14,406 nucleotides of DNA from an uncultured Lachnospiraceae bacterium (GCA_910588215.1 CAJUQJ010000068.1:1-14406); one strand, 5' to 3'; counted from the first letter of the stretch, positions 6,076 to 13,936 are shown. Notes: generated by a model not told the origin, from the letters alone. Numbers and translations: made by a program.

Positions 6076-6996
6076 ATGAAGAAACCGGTGCTTATTATCA
6101 TGGCAGCAGGAATGGGGAGCCGTTACGGAGGATTGAAACAGATCGATCCTGTGGATCAGGATGGGCATATCATTATGGATTTTTCCATCTATGATGCGGT
6201 AAAGGCCGGATTTGAGAAGGTTATTTTTATTATCAAGAAGGAGAATGAGCAGGATTTCAGGGAGACTATTGGCGACAGGATGGCGCAGCGGATTGAAGTA
6301 GAGTATGTATTTCAGGATATCGCCAACCTGCCGGATGGTTTTGCGGTGCCGGAAGGCAGAGTGAAGCCCTGGGGGACGGCCCACGCAGTTCTGTCATGTC
6401 TGTCGGTTGTGGACGGTCCGTTTGCGGTCATCAATGCGGATGATTATTATGGTCAGCAGGCGTTTAAGATGATCTACGATTATCTGGCAACTCATGAAGA
6501 TACGGATAAATATCAATATACTATGGTGGGATATCTGCTGGAGAATACGCTGACAGAGAACGGTCATGTGGCGCGCGGTGTCTGCGAGACGAATGCCGAA
6601 GGCAAATTGACCGAGATCACGGAGCGGGTACGCATTGAGAAGCGGGAGGATGGTCCTGCTTATACAGAGGATGACGGGGCAACGTGGACACCTCTGGCAG
6701 GAGATACGGTGGTATCTATGAACATGTGGGGTTTTACCAATAGCATGCTTTCGGAGATCCGGGACAGATTTGCAGCTTTCCTGTCGGAGAATCTGCAGAA
6801 GAATCCGCTGAAATGCGAATATTTCCTGCCTTTTGTGGTGGATGAACTGATCAGAGAAGACAAGGCGGAGGTTACCGTACTTAAATCCAAAGACCGTTGG
6901 TACGGCGTAACTTACAGAGAAGATAAACCGGTAGTAGTCAATGCGATACAGTCCCTGAAGGACCAGGGCCTGTATCCGCAGAAGCTGTGGGAGTAG
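6076..6996 (+). CDS. Sugar-phosphate nucleotidyltransferase
   Basis: This 306-residue protein has the GT-A nucleotidyltransferase fold. The glycine-rich nucleotide-binding signature AAGMGSRYGGLKQ is at residues 10-22, KPWGTAHAVL at 97-106, and the metal-binding NADDYYG at 120-126. Enzymes of this fold join a sugar 1-phosphate to an NTP, giving a nucleotide sugar and pyrophosphate. Exact sugar and base cannot be read from the sequence. With an N-acetylhexosamine 1-kinase in the same locus, GlcNAc-1-P or GalNAc-1-P is a reasonable guess. The open frame starts at ATG 6052; ATG 6076 is preferred because family members begin MKKPVL and AGGAGG (6059-6064) precedes it by 11 nt. ATG 6052 and GTG 6070 remain possible. 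It converges on the AraC gene with a 16-bp gap and no visible terminator. Confidence 0.8.
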   Translation: MKKPVLIIMAAGMGSRYGGLKQIDPVDQDGHIIMDFSIYDAVKAGFEKVIFIIKKENEQDFRETIGDRMAQRIEVEYVFQDIANLPDGFAVPEGRVKPWGTAHAVLSCLSVVDGPFAVINADDYYGQQAFKMIYDYLATHEDTDKYQYTMVGYLLENTLTENGHVARGVCETNAEGKLTEITERVRIEKREDGPAYTEDDGATWTPLAGDTVVSMNMWGFTNSMLSEIRDRFAAFLSENLQKNPLKCEYFLPFVVDELIREDKAEVTVLKSKDRWYGVTYREDKPVVVNAIQSLKDQGLYPQKLWE

Positions 6997-7012
6997 TGCT
7001 TTCGGCAGGTAG

Positions 7013-7918
7013 TCAACCGGACTGATCGGACAACGCCTTGATAGAGGAGGCATACTCGGAAGGAGTCATGCCGGTGATTCGCTTAAACTGCCTGGAGAAA
7101 TAATGGATGGAGGAGAAGCCGAGGGCATCGGCAATCTGGGTGAAATTATAATGGTTTTCCCGGATCATCTGTTTGGCCAGATCCACTTTCATTCTGGAGA
7201 AATATTCAATGGCACCGTAGCCGCTTCTGGTACGGAACAGTTTCTGGAGCTGGGAGCGGCCAACGGAATTACTCCTGCAGAGCTGCTCGATGGTCAGTGT
7301 CTCGCAGATATGGGATTCCATATACTCTTGTATCTGCGAGAAAAGCTCTCCGTCAGCTTTCTGCTTGATAGATTTTACGATGGTCGGATTGATGGGCTGG
7401 TCGGGTCTTACCATGTAGCGCCGGATTAGTTGGATGAGCAATTGTTCCAGATAGAGACGGATCAGCTGTTCTCCGGCGAAGCGAGGACTTTCGGAAGGTA
7501 TGAGCTCTTCCTGATAGGGATCGTCCATGCGACCGGCGAAGACATATTTTGCCTCCTGGATGATCTGGGCCAGAAGGAGTCGTTCCGGCTCACTGATCTG
7601 TAGAACCTTTTCTTCAAAAAAAGCCATGACAGGAGAAGTGCAGGAGAAGGACATGACGACCAGATTGGGTGCGATCAGCCCGTTGGATTTGACGTCATGA
7701 AATTCATTGGGTTTGTGGAAGATGATATCCCCCTTCTTCAGGACATGGAATTTCTCGCCGGCCAGCACATTTACTTCCCCCTTGTCAACACATAGAAATT
7801 CCCAGAAATCATGGGACTCTCCCGGGAAAGAAAAATCACACATATATTCAAAATAATGAATGGAATAGATTTCATGGATGCTCAGGGTGTCCTGCAGATA
7901 AACGCTTTTGTAACTCAT
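7013..7918 (-). CDS. AraC-family transcriptional regulator
   Basis: This 301-residue protein has the two usual parts. An N-terminal cupin-type sensor (about residues 15-110) includes the beta-strand run KKGDIIFHKPNEFHDV (61-76). A C-terminal double helix-turn-helix (about 195-292) includes IEQLCRSNSVGRSQLQKLFR and the family signature ADALGFSSIHYFSRQFKRIT (263-282). The likely role is sugar-responsive control of the divergent transport operon, and possibly of the upstream nucleotidyltransferase. An in-frame GTG exists at 7936, but ATG 7918 is preceded by AAAGGA and is preferred. A predicted promoter lies at 8010-7982, with a GTGCAAA site in its spacer, which suggests autorepression. Family assignment is firm; the effector is unknown, with LNB/GNB or an N-acetylhexosamine the best guess. 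Confidence 0.9.
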   Translation of the reverse strand: MSYKSVYLQDTLSIHEIYSIHYFEYMCDFSFPGESHDFWEFLCVDKGEVNVLAGEKFHVLKKGDIIFHKPNEFHDVKSNGLIAPNLVVMSFSCTSPVMAFFEEKVLQISEPERLLLAQIIQEAKYVFAGRMDDPYQEELIPSESPRFAGEQLIRLYLEQLLIQLIRRYMVRPDQPINPTIVKSIKQKADGELFSQIQEYMESHICETLTIEQLCRSNSVGRSQLQKLFRTRSGYGAIEYFSRMKVDLAKQMIRENHYNFTQIADALGFSSIHYFSRQFKRITGMTPSEYASSIKALSDQSG

Positions 7919-7953
7919 GCTTCCGGTTCCTTTCACAGAAGAGAGGACTGATT

Positions 7954-8195
7954 GTGCAAAAATGGTGTCCTATTTGAAACCATTATATTACAAAAGTGCA
8001 AAGAAGGCAAAGGTAAAAATAGTTTATTTATCCTTCTTTTTGTCTAAAACACAGAGACATAGAAAATGTAAAAAGAAAAATTGTTCAATAATACCAAATA
8101 TATGATTTGGAAGATGTGTTGAAAATTACCTATAGAGAAGTTTGGAAGGATAAAAATTGTATAAATTACACAAAAACAATCCGATAGTGCAAAAA
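7954..8195. promoter_or_regulatory. Three GTGCAAA sites in the AraC-transporter intergenic region
   Basis: GTGCAAA occurs at 7954-7960, 7996-8002 and 8187-8193, always reading on the plus strand and each followed by A/G-rich sequence. The first lies in the predicted leader of the AraC gene, the second inside its promoter spacer, and the third 19 bp before the -35 box of the transport operon. This is what an AraC-type regulator that represses itself and activates the operon would use. The rest of the 403-bp region is AT-rich and shows no other gene. Confidence 0.4.
7982..8010 (-). promoter_or_regulatory. Predicted promoter of the AraC regulator gene
   Basis: On the minus strand, TTGCCT (8010-8005) and a perfect TATAAT (7987-7982) are separated by 17 bp. 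Transcription would begin near 7975 with a leader of about 57 nt. Confidence 0.55.
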
Positions 8196-8212
8196 GCGAA
8201 ATAGATAAGACA

Positions 8213-8241
8213 AAGACATTTCTATAAAGGCTCTTTATAAT
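8213..8241 (+). promoter_or_regulatory. Predicted promoter of the sugar transport operon
   Basis: AAGACA (8213-8218) and a perfect TATAAT (8236-8241) are 17 bp apart. The -35 box departs from consensus at its first two bases, as expected for an activator-dependent promoter. The leader is about 74 nt. Confidence 0.55.
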
Positions 8242-8321
8242 GATAACAACAAATGGCGCAGGTCTACGGGACAAGGAGCCTGTATCCTGTAAATTTTGAA
8301 CTAATTTAGGAGGTAAGAAGT

Positions 8322-9680
8322 ATGAAAAAGAAAATGTTAAGCGCACTTCTGTCTGTAGCCATGATCGCAGCAACATTGACAGGCTGCGGCGGTGGCGATT
8401 CAACACCGGCATCGGACGGCACGGCAGCTCCCGCAGAAGAAGCACCGGCTGAGGAAGCTCCCGCAGAAGAAGAGGCACCGGCTGAAGAAGCTGCAGAAGA
8501 AGAGGCACCGGCGGCTTCCGACGGTACACTGGTTTACTGGTCTATGTGGGATGCAGCTGAGCCGCAGGCACAGGCGATCAAGCAGTCCATCGAGGCGTTT
8601 ACTGCTGAGACCGGTATCGCTGTAGATGTACAGTTTAAGGGACGTACCGGTATTCGTGAAGGCTTACAGCCGGCACTGGATGCAGGAACCAATATCGATC
8701 TGTTTGACGAGGATATCGATCGTGTGAACACGACATGGGGCAGCTATCTTCTGGAACTGGAAGATCTGGCTAAGGCAAATGATTACGAGTCTACTGCAAA
8801 TGCAGGTCTGATGGCAGCATGCCGTGAGGTTGCAGGCGGTACATTGAAATCTATTCCTTATCAGCCCAACGTATTCGCTTATTTTTACAACGTAGCGATC
8901 TTTGAGGAAGCGGGCGTGACAGCAGTTCCTACAACATGGGATGAGTTCCTGGATGTATGCCAGAAGATCAAAGACGCGGGTTATACTCCGATCACCAATG
9001 ACAATGCTTACATCAGCAGCATGTTCGGATATCATATGAGCCGTCTGATCGGTGAGCCGGCTACAGAAGAAGTTGTTAAGAACGGTGACTGGGACAACGA
9101 AGCAGTGCTGAAGACAGCACAGGCATATGAAGAGCTGGCAAGCAAGGGCTACTTCTCCGAGACCATCGAGAGTAACCAGTGGCCGGCAGGACAGAACACA
9201 GAGCTGGCTATGGGTACAGCGGCTATGTACCTGAATGGTTCCTGGCTTCCGAACGAAGTTAAGGATATTGCAGGCGAAGACTTCCAGTGGGGCTGCTTCA
9301 GCTACCCTGCAGTAGAAGGCGGAGTAGACGGAACAGAAGCTTCCAACTACGGTGCACAGGTATTCGCGATCAATGCGAAATCCACCATGCCTGAGCAGGC
9401 ATTCCAGCTGATCACTTATCTGACCAAGGGTGAGGCGGACGCACTTCTTTCCGAGATGTCCGTTGGTATCCCGGCAGATTCCAGCAATGCAGAGTGGCCG
9501 GCACTTCTGTCCAATGTGAAGCCTGTTATGGACAGTTTGTCAACACGTTATCCTTGGGGCGCAGGTGCAGAGGCTAATGCAGATATGACTCCGATCATCA
9601 TCGAGAACTTCACGAAGCTTTGCGGCGGTTCTCTGGATGCACAGGGCTTCGTAGATGCACTGAAGGCAGCAGGTAACTAA
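8322..9680 (+). CDS. Extracellular sugar-binding lipoprotein of an ABC transporter
   Basis: This 452-residue protein has a lipoprotein signal peptide: MKKK, a hydrophobic core, and the lipobox LTGC with Cys22 as the lipidated residue. An Ala/Pro/Glu-rich linker (about residues 28-66) then tethers the binding domain. From about residue 68 the sequence (GTLVYWSMWDAAEPQ, then IDLFDEDIDRVNTTWGSYLL) resembles family 1 solute-binding proteins that bind oligosaccharides. AGGAGG (8308-8313) lies 8 nt before the ATG. It is the first gene of a transport operon with two permeases and an N-acetylhexosamine kinase, so lacto-N-biose, galacto-N-biose or a related GlcNAc/GalNAc sugar is the inferred ligand. 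A terminator directly after the gene would make it more abundant than the permeases. Confidence 0.88.
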   Translation: MKKKMLSALLSVAMIAATLTGCGGGDSTPASDGTAAPAEEAPAEEAPAEEEAPAEEAAEEEAPAASDGTLVYWSMWDAAEPQAQAIKQSIEAFTAETGIAVDVQFKGRTGIREGLQPALDAGTNIDLFDEDIDRVNTTWGSYLLELEDLAKANDYESTANAGLMAACREVAGGTLKSIPYQPNVFAYFYNVAIFEEAGVTAVPTTWDEFLDVCQKIKDAGYTPITNDNAYISSMFGYHMSRLIGEPATEEVVKNGDWDNEAVLKTAQAYEELASKGYFSETIESNQWPAGQNTELAMGTAAMYLNGSWLPNEVKDIAGEDFQWGCFSYPAVEGGVDGTEASNYGAQVFAINAKSTMPEQAFQLITYLTKGEADALLSEMSVGIPADSSNAEWPALLSNVKPVMDSLSTRYPWGAGAEANADMTPIIIENFTKLCGGSLDAQGFVDALKAAGN

Positions 9681-9743
9681 GCAGATTCATAAGACCTATC
9701 AACAAAATAGACAGAATTGCACGGATAGGCATGAGATGAGTAG

Positions 9744-9776
9744 GGCGGCATCGTGTTTGACGGTGCCGCCTTTTTT
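9744..9776 (+). terminator. Intrinsic terminator or attenuator between binding-protein and permease genes
   Basis: GGCGGCATCG (9744-9753) and CGGTGCCGCC (9761-9770) form a 10-bp stem with one T-G pair and a 7-nt loop, followed by six T residues. Placed inside the operon, it should let only part of the transcripts continue into the permease genes. Confidence 0.85.
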
Positions 9777-9779
9777 CAT

Positions 9780-9811
9780 CATATAGGAAATTTTTATGAA
9801 TTTCCCATATG
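9780..9811. repeat. AT-rich hairpin following the intra-operon terminator
   Basis: CATATAGGAAATT (9780-9792) and AATTTCCCATATG (9799-9811) pair at 12 of 13 positions around a 6-nt loop. It starts four bases after the T-run of the terminator. The rest of the 200-bp gap (9812-9881) has no convincing promoter. The hairpin could protect a processed 5' end of the permease mRNA. Confidence 0.6.
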
Positions 9812-9881
9812 ACAAGAAATATAGATCAATTTGTATAAAGTATTGACTTGTTCGCTTTTTCAATGAGAGGGGGTTACTGGA

Positions 9882-10787
9882 TTGAAAAAGAATAAGACCA
9901 TGATCGTAGTATTTGTTACACCTGCGGTCCTTATGTTCTCTATTATCTTCCTTTATCCGATCATTAGAACCATTCTCATGAGTTTCTTTAAGATCGAAGG
10001 CGTGACGGACGCAGTATCCAAATGGCAGTTTTCAGGACTGGCCAATTACATAAAACTGTTTAACACGGAGCTTTTCCGGATATCTATGTGGAATATCTTC
10101 CGCATCTGGCTGATCGGCGGATTGATCGTGATGGGGTTGGCGATTCTCTTTGCGGCGATCCTGACAAGCGGTATTCGTTTTAAGAATGTATTTCGGGCGA
10201 TCATTTATATGCCCAACGTTGTGAGCGCGGTGGCACTGGCGACCATGTGGCTTCAGTATGTATTCAGCCCGAAGTTCGGTCTCTTTAAGGCTATCGGAGA
10301 ATTCTTGCACTGGGAGTGGCTGGCGAAGTTCCAGTGGTTGGATCCTTCCCATCTGTTTACAGCGCTCCTTGTTGCTTACTGCTTCGGTATGGTGGGATAC
10401 CATATGCTGATCTTTGCCAGTGGTATCGAGCGGATCGGAACAGAGTACTATGAGGCGGCGACTTTGGACGGTGCAAACAGGATCCAGCAATTCCGCTATA
10501 TCACAATGCCACTGCTCAAAGGCGTTACCAAGACGAACATTACCATGTGGAGTATCAGTTCTGCGGGCTTCTTCCTTTGGTCACAGTTGTTCTCCATGGT
10601 GGTTTCCAATACACAGACTATCACACCGGTAGTATATATGTATCAGAACATCTTCGGAGCCGGTAACAGTATGACGGAGAGAAATGCCGGAATCGGCGCA
10701 GCGGTAGGTGTGTTATTAAGTGCCTGCGTGGTATTGATCTTCATTGTCTGCGATAAGATCTTCAAAGATGACGATATCGAATTTTAA
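9882..10787 (+). CDS. Sugar ABC transporter permease (MalF/UgpA-like)
   Basis: This 301-residue integral membrane protein has about six hydrophobic helices (about residues 8-33, 75-97, 108-128, 158-180, 222-242 and 272-292). The cytoplasmic loop that contacts the ATPase is clear: EAATLDGANRIQQFRYITMP (191-210), the EAA motif of binding-protein-dependent permeases. The start is TTG at 9882, 8 nt after a purine-rich GAGAGGGGG; the next start, ATG 9897, lacks that spacing and would trim the N-terminal KKNK anchor. It pairs with the next gene to form the translocation pore. No ATPase gene is found in the window, so a shared MsmK-type ATPase elsewhere is expected. Confidence 0.9.
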   Translation: MKKNKTMIVVFVTPAVLMFSIIFLYPIIRTILMSFFKIEGVTDAVSKWQFSGLANYIKLFNTELFRISMWNIFRIWLIGGLIVMGLAILFAAILTSGIRFKNVFRAIIYMPNVVSAVALATMWLQYVFSPKFGLFKAIGEFLHWEWLAKFQWLDPSHLFTALLVAYCFGMVGYHMLIFASGIERIGTEYYEAATLDGANRIQQFRYITMPLLKGVTKTNITMWSISSAGFFLWSQLFSMVVSNTQTITPVVYMYQNIFGAGNSMTERNAGIGAAVGVLLSACVVLIFIVCDKIFKDDDIEF

Positions 10788-10801
10788 AGGAGGGAGCAAG
10801 A

Positions 10802-11683
10802 ATGGCTAAAGAAAAGAAAGTGCGCGACCGTGTGAACTGGCACAAAGAATTACGTCTGGCTCCCGGTTATATCATCTTAACGTTGTGGGTGTTGTTTACC
10901 TTTGTCCTGTTAGGCTGGGTAGTAGGCGCCAGTTTCTCAACATCCAAGGAGATCTTCTCCGGCGGAGTATTTAAGTTTGAGACCGGTATTCATTTGGAAA
11001 ACTATGTGAAGGCCTGGAATACATCCAATGTTTCCGTATTTTTCGTGAATTCACTCGTATATGCGACCATATCCTGTGTACTGCTGATTGTGATCTGTGC
11101 ACCGGCGGCTTATGTGTTGGCCCGTTTTACCTTCCTGGGCAACAAGCTGATCCAGAACGGATTCGTAGCGGCCATGGGCGTTCCGGCGACGATGATAGTA
11201 CTGCCTCTGTTCGGATTGGTGGCAGGCTGGAATATCTTAAATGTGTCGCTCGCCAACCGGGCGGTGCTGATCTTCCTGTATGTGGGTATCAATGTGCCGT
11301 ATACGACGATCTTTCTGTTGACTTTTTTCAGTAATCTGTCCAAATCCTTCGAGGAAGCAGCGGCTATCGACGGATGCCCGCCTATGAAGACATTCTGGAA
11401 GATCATGCTGCCGATGGCGCAGCCGGGTATCATTACCGTGACGATTTTTAACTTTATTAATGTATGGAACGAATATTTTATGTCCCTGATATTTGCAAAC
11501 TCTGACAGGGTAAAATCCGTAGCTATCGGATTGTACGGAATGATCAATTCCATGAGATATACAGGCGATTATGCCGGCATGTTTGCGGCAGTGGTCATTG
11601 TGTTCCTGCCTACCTTTATTCTGTACATATTTTTGTCGGAGAAGATCATTGCCGGTGTTACGGGCGGTGGCGTGAAAGGCTAG
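10802..11683 (+). CDS. Sugar ABC transporter permease (MalG/UgpE-like)
   Basis: This 293-residue integral membrane protein is the second half of the pore. It has a basic N-terminal stretch, a first helix at about residues 21-43, and further helices at about 86-108, 121-143, 153-176 and 262-282. The EAA loop is EEAAAIDGCPPMKTFWKIML (184-203), followed by PMAQPGI. It begins 14 bp after the first permease gene, with AAAGGAGG just upstream of the ATG, and its stop codon is followed within 10 bp by the kinase start, so the three genes are surely cotranscribed. Confidence 0.92.
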   Translation: MAKEKKVRDRVNWHKELRLAPGYIILTLWVLFTFVLLGWVVGASFSTSKEIFSGGVFKFETGIHLENYVKAWNTSNVSVFFVNSLVYATISCVLLIVICAPAAYVLARFTFLGNKLIQNGFVAAMGVPATMIVLPLFGLVAGWNILNVSLANRAVLIFLYVGINVPYTTIFLLTFFSNLSKSFEEAAAIDGCPPMKTFWKIMLPMAQPGIITVTIFNFINVWNEYFMSLIFANSDRVKSVAIGLYGMINSMRYTGDYAGMFAAVVIVFLPTFILYIFLSEKIIAGVTGGGVKG

Positions 11684-11693
11684 GAGGTGCCTG

Positions 11694-12803
11694 ATGAGCA
11701 GAGAATTGTCAGATTTATTACGGATTTCGGAAAAGTTTGCAACAAGTGGGAAGGCAGAGCATGTAGAGCCCCATGGCAATGGACATATCAACGACACCTT
11801 TCTTTTGACCTGTCGCCTGGAATCGGGGGAGGCGATCAGATATATCCTGCAGCGGATGAATCATGAGGTGTTTAAGGATCCGGCGGGACTGATGGAGAAC
11901 ATTACGGGAGTGACCGCTTTTCTGCAGAAGAAGATCGTGGAGCACGGCGGTGATCCGGCGAGGGAGTCTTTGAATGTGATTCCGCTTAAGGAGGGTGGTT
12001 CCTTCTGCAAAGAGGAGGACGGCACCTTCTGGAGGATGTATGGATTCGTGGAAGGCGCGGACAGTTTCGATATCGTAGAGCGGCCGGAGGATTTCTATGA
12101 GAGTGCCGTGGCTTTTGGACATTTCCAGAAGCTGTTGGCGGAATATCCGGCGGAGAGCTTGCATGAGACGATCCCCAACTTCCACAATACGGTCGACCGT
12201 TTGAAGAACTTCAAGAAAGCATTGGAAGCAGATGTCATGAATCGTGCCGGAGAAGTGGCGGAAGAGATTAAGTTTGTGATGGATCGCGAGGAGGATTGCC
12301 ATGTGCTCTGTGACCTATTAGCGTCCGGAGATATTCCGCTGCGGGTTACGCATAATGATACTAAGCTTAATAATATCATGTTGGACCATGAGACGCGGAA
12401 GGGCATCTGCGTGATCGACCTTGATACGGTCATGCCTGGTTCTGCGCTGTACGATTATGGCGATTCCATTCGCTTCGGCGCTAATACGGGAGCAGAGGAT
12501 GAGAAAGATCTGTCGAAGATCTCCTGCGATCTGGAACTTTTCGCCCTGTACACGAAGGGATTCATCGAAGGCTGCGGAGGATCGCTCACAGCAAATGAGA
12601 TCAGACTTTTGCCTATGGGAGCAAAGTTGATGACGCTGGAATGCGGTATGCGTTTCCTGACAGATTATCTGGAGGGAGATCACTACTTCAAGATCCATCG
12701 TCCGGAGCATAATCTTGATCGTTGCCGGACTCAGTTCGCCATGGTCAAAGACATGGAGGATAAGTGGGGTAAGATGCAGGAGATCGTGGAGCAGTATTTA
12801 TGA
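11694..12803 (+). CDS. nahK: N-acetylhexosamine 1-kinase (NahK/LnpB-like)
   Basis: This 369-residue protein is an aminoglycoside-phosphotransferase-fold kinase closely resembling bifidobacterial NahK (about 359 residues). Shared stretches as remembered include the N-terminal GNGHINDTF (28-36), RYILQRMN (49-56), IPLRVTHNDTKLNNIML (214-230), IDLDTVMPGS (241-250) and LECGMRFLTDYLEGD. The catalytic HNDxxxxN (His220, Asp222, Asn227) and the metal-binding DLD (Asp242, Asp244) are intact. NahK phosphorylates GlcNAc or GalNAc at the anomeric carbon with ATP, producing the 1-phosphate in the lacto-N-biose/galacto-N-biose pathway. AGGAGG (11682-11687), overlapping the previous stop codon, sets the start. 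Its place at the end of the transport operon implies that the imported sugar contains an N-acetylhexosamine. The usual phosphorylase is missing here. Confidence 0.85.
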   Translation: MSRELSDLLRISEKFATSGKAEHVEPHGNGHINDTFLLTCRLESGEAIRYILQRMNHEVFKDPAGLMENITGVTAFLQKKIVEHGGDPARESLNVIPLKEGGSFCKEEDGTFWRMYGFVEGADSFDIVERPEDFYESAVAFGHFQKLLAEYPAESLHETIPNFHNTVDRLKNFKKALEADVMNRAGEVAEEIKFVMDREEDCHVLCDLLASGDIPLRVTHNDTKLNNIMLDHETRKGICVIDLDTVMPGSALYDYGDSIRFGANTGAEDEKDLSKISCDLELFALYTKGFIEGCGGSLTANEIRLLPMGAKLMTLECGMRFLTDYLEGDHYFKIHRPEHNLDRCRTQFAMVKDMEDKWGKMQEIVEQYL

Positions 12804-12866
12804 TCTTTATGATATTCTGGGGATGAGATCGTTGGTGATATATACCATCTCTTTAGAACTCTTATA

Positions 12867-12914
12867 TGTCGGAATAGCCTATATTTCTAAGGCTTTTCCG
12901 ACATTTTGTCTTTT
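12867..12914 (+). terminator. Intrinsic terminator of the transport-kinase operon
   Basis: TGTCGGAATAGCCT (12867-12880) and AGGCTTTTCCGACA (12890-12903) pair at 13 of 14 positions with a 9-nt loop, followed by TTTTGTCTTTT. It stands 64 bp after the kinase stop codon. Confidence 0.9.
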
Positions 12915-12956
12915 CATAGGAAAGGACGTTACTACTCACGGGTCAGGAATGCTTAT

Positions 12957-13681
12957 ATGGAAAACACGCCTTTTTTCTGTAGCAGATACCAGCGTAACTG
13001 TATACGATGCGGCAGTTGTAAGAACGAATCTTTTCTCGATAAGCACCACCTTCAAATATATGAGTATTTAATTACGATAACAGGCTGCGCTTATTTCTGG
13101 ATCGATAAGGAGATTGGCGATTCGTACAACAAACAATACATAGCAGAGGAATTTTCAGAGACCGCTCTCGACCGGCTATCTATGGCTTTATATGCATCCG
13201 GCTATCACTATGAGTCGATGGATAAGAATACGGAAGAGAATGTTCTGTTTGACAGAATAAAGCAGTCTATCGAAAAAGAACAGCCTGTCTTGATCAAATT
13301 GGGACTCGGCGATGTGTGGGCAGTGATAACAGGGTACAAGATTGAAAATTAAAATTTTCAATCGCGAGATTTGTGTCTGCGCGTTGCTTGTCACAAACTC
13401 GTTTATGCGCAAAAAGCAGCGCAGAAATGGAGAAAATGATGCTAAGAATCTGCCATACTTAATGAAAGCCCGCCATTCACCAAAGCTTTATAAGGAATGG
13501 TATCACAAGCTCAGCAACATCGTTTTCGTGACAGATAAGTATGACAGCAAGATTTCCCCCGTCCGAATCTCTCGATCATATGATTCAGCACCTAAATACT
13601 GACAGCAGGAATAAGCTGGAGCAAAAGATAGTTCATAAGCTGGAAACAGAGCAGGATGGAAGAAAACTTGGCAAGTGGTGA
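12957..13681 (+). pseudogene. Broken gene, apparently a C39-peptidase-like (BtrH-like) protein
   Basis: Three open segments in three frames look like pieces of one gene. Segment 1 (12957-13352) includes RIKQSIEKEQPVLIKLGLGD followed by VWAVITGYK, the shape of the C39-peptidase-like fold (PVL...G...W.VITGYD). It stops inside a perfect palindrome. Segment 2 (open to 13602) includes YKEWYHKLSNIVFVTDKYD, which reads like the later part of such proteins. Segment 3 (13580-13681) continues in the third frame as MIQHLNTDSRNKLEQK and ends KLGKW. No good ribosome binding site precedes segment 1, whose open frame begins inside the operon terminator. Such domains often occur in regulators or peptide-handling proteins, but the original function is uncertain. 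A short functional protein from segment 1 alone (131 residues, with four Cys near the N-terminus) cannot be excluded. Confidence 0.5.
13341..13401. repeat. Palindromic insertion within the broken gene
   Basis: ATTGAAAATT (13341-13350), AA, then AATTTTCAAT (13353-13362) is a perfect 10-bp inverted repeat. Immediately after it, CGAGATTTGTG (13365-13375) pairs with CACAAACTCG (13392-13401) with one bulge. The coding resemblance of the surrounding gene breaks off here, so this is probably a small inserted element reaching to about 13430. The exact right end is not clear. Confidence 0.45.
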
Positions 13682-13907
13682 ATAGAATCAATGGCCTTAC
13701 CATAGAGACAAGGAGGCATGTGTATAGACAAGACTGTCGCATAAATAGGACAAAGGATGTCTACTGCCGGCAGAAGCGAAGTGACCTAACGTGTGGACAA
13801 AGGAGAGCTTTGAGGGTGGATAGACTGCGACTGTGACCGGTTTTAAATGGACGGCAAAATAAAAAGAACAAAAAGAGACAAAAAGGCGATAAAACAAAAA
13901 ATTTCTC

Positions 13908-13936
13908 TTGCGCATTGCTGAAAAATATGGTAATAT
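13908..13936 (+). promoter_or_regulatory. Predicted promoter of the tRNA cluster
   Basis: TTGCGC (13908-13913) and TAATAT (13931-13936) are 17 bp apart, about 54 bp before the first tRNA. The preceding stretch 13682-13907 is AT-rich toward its end and contains no gene or repeat that I can support. Confidence 0.45.

Noticed and set aside
6997..7012. Terminator between the convergent nucleotidyltransferase and AraC genes
   Set aside because: The gap is only 16 bp and no stem with a T-run is visible.
8242..8321. Possible riboswitch in the leader of the transport operon
   Set aside because: The roughly 74-nt leader shows no strong stems and is too short for most riboswitch classes.
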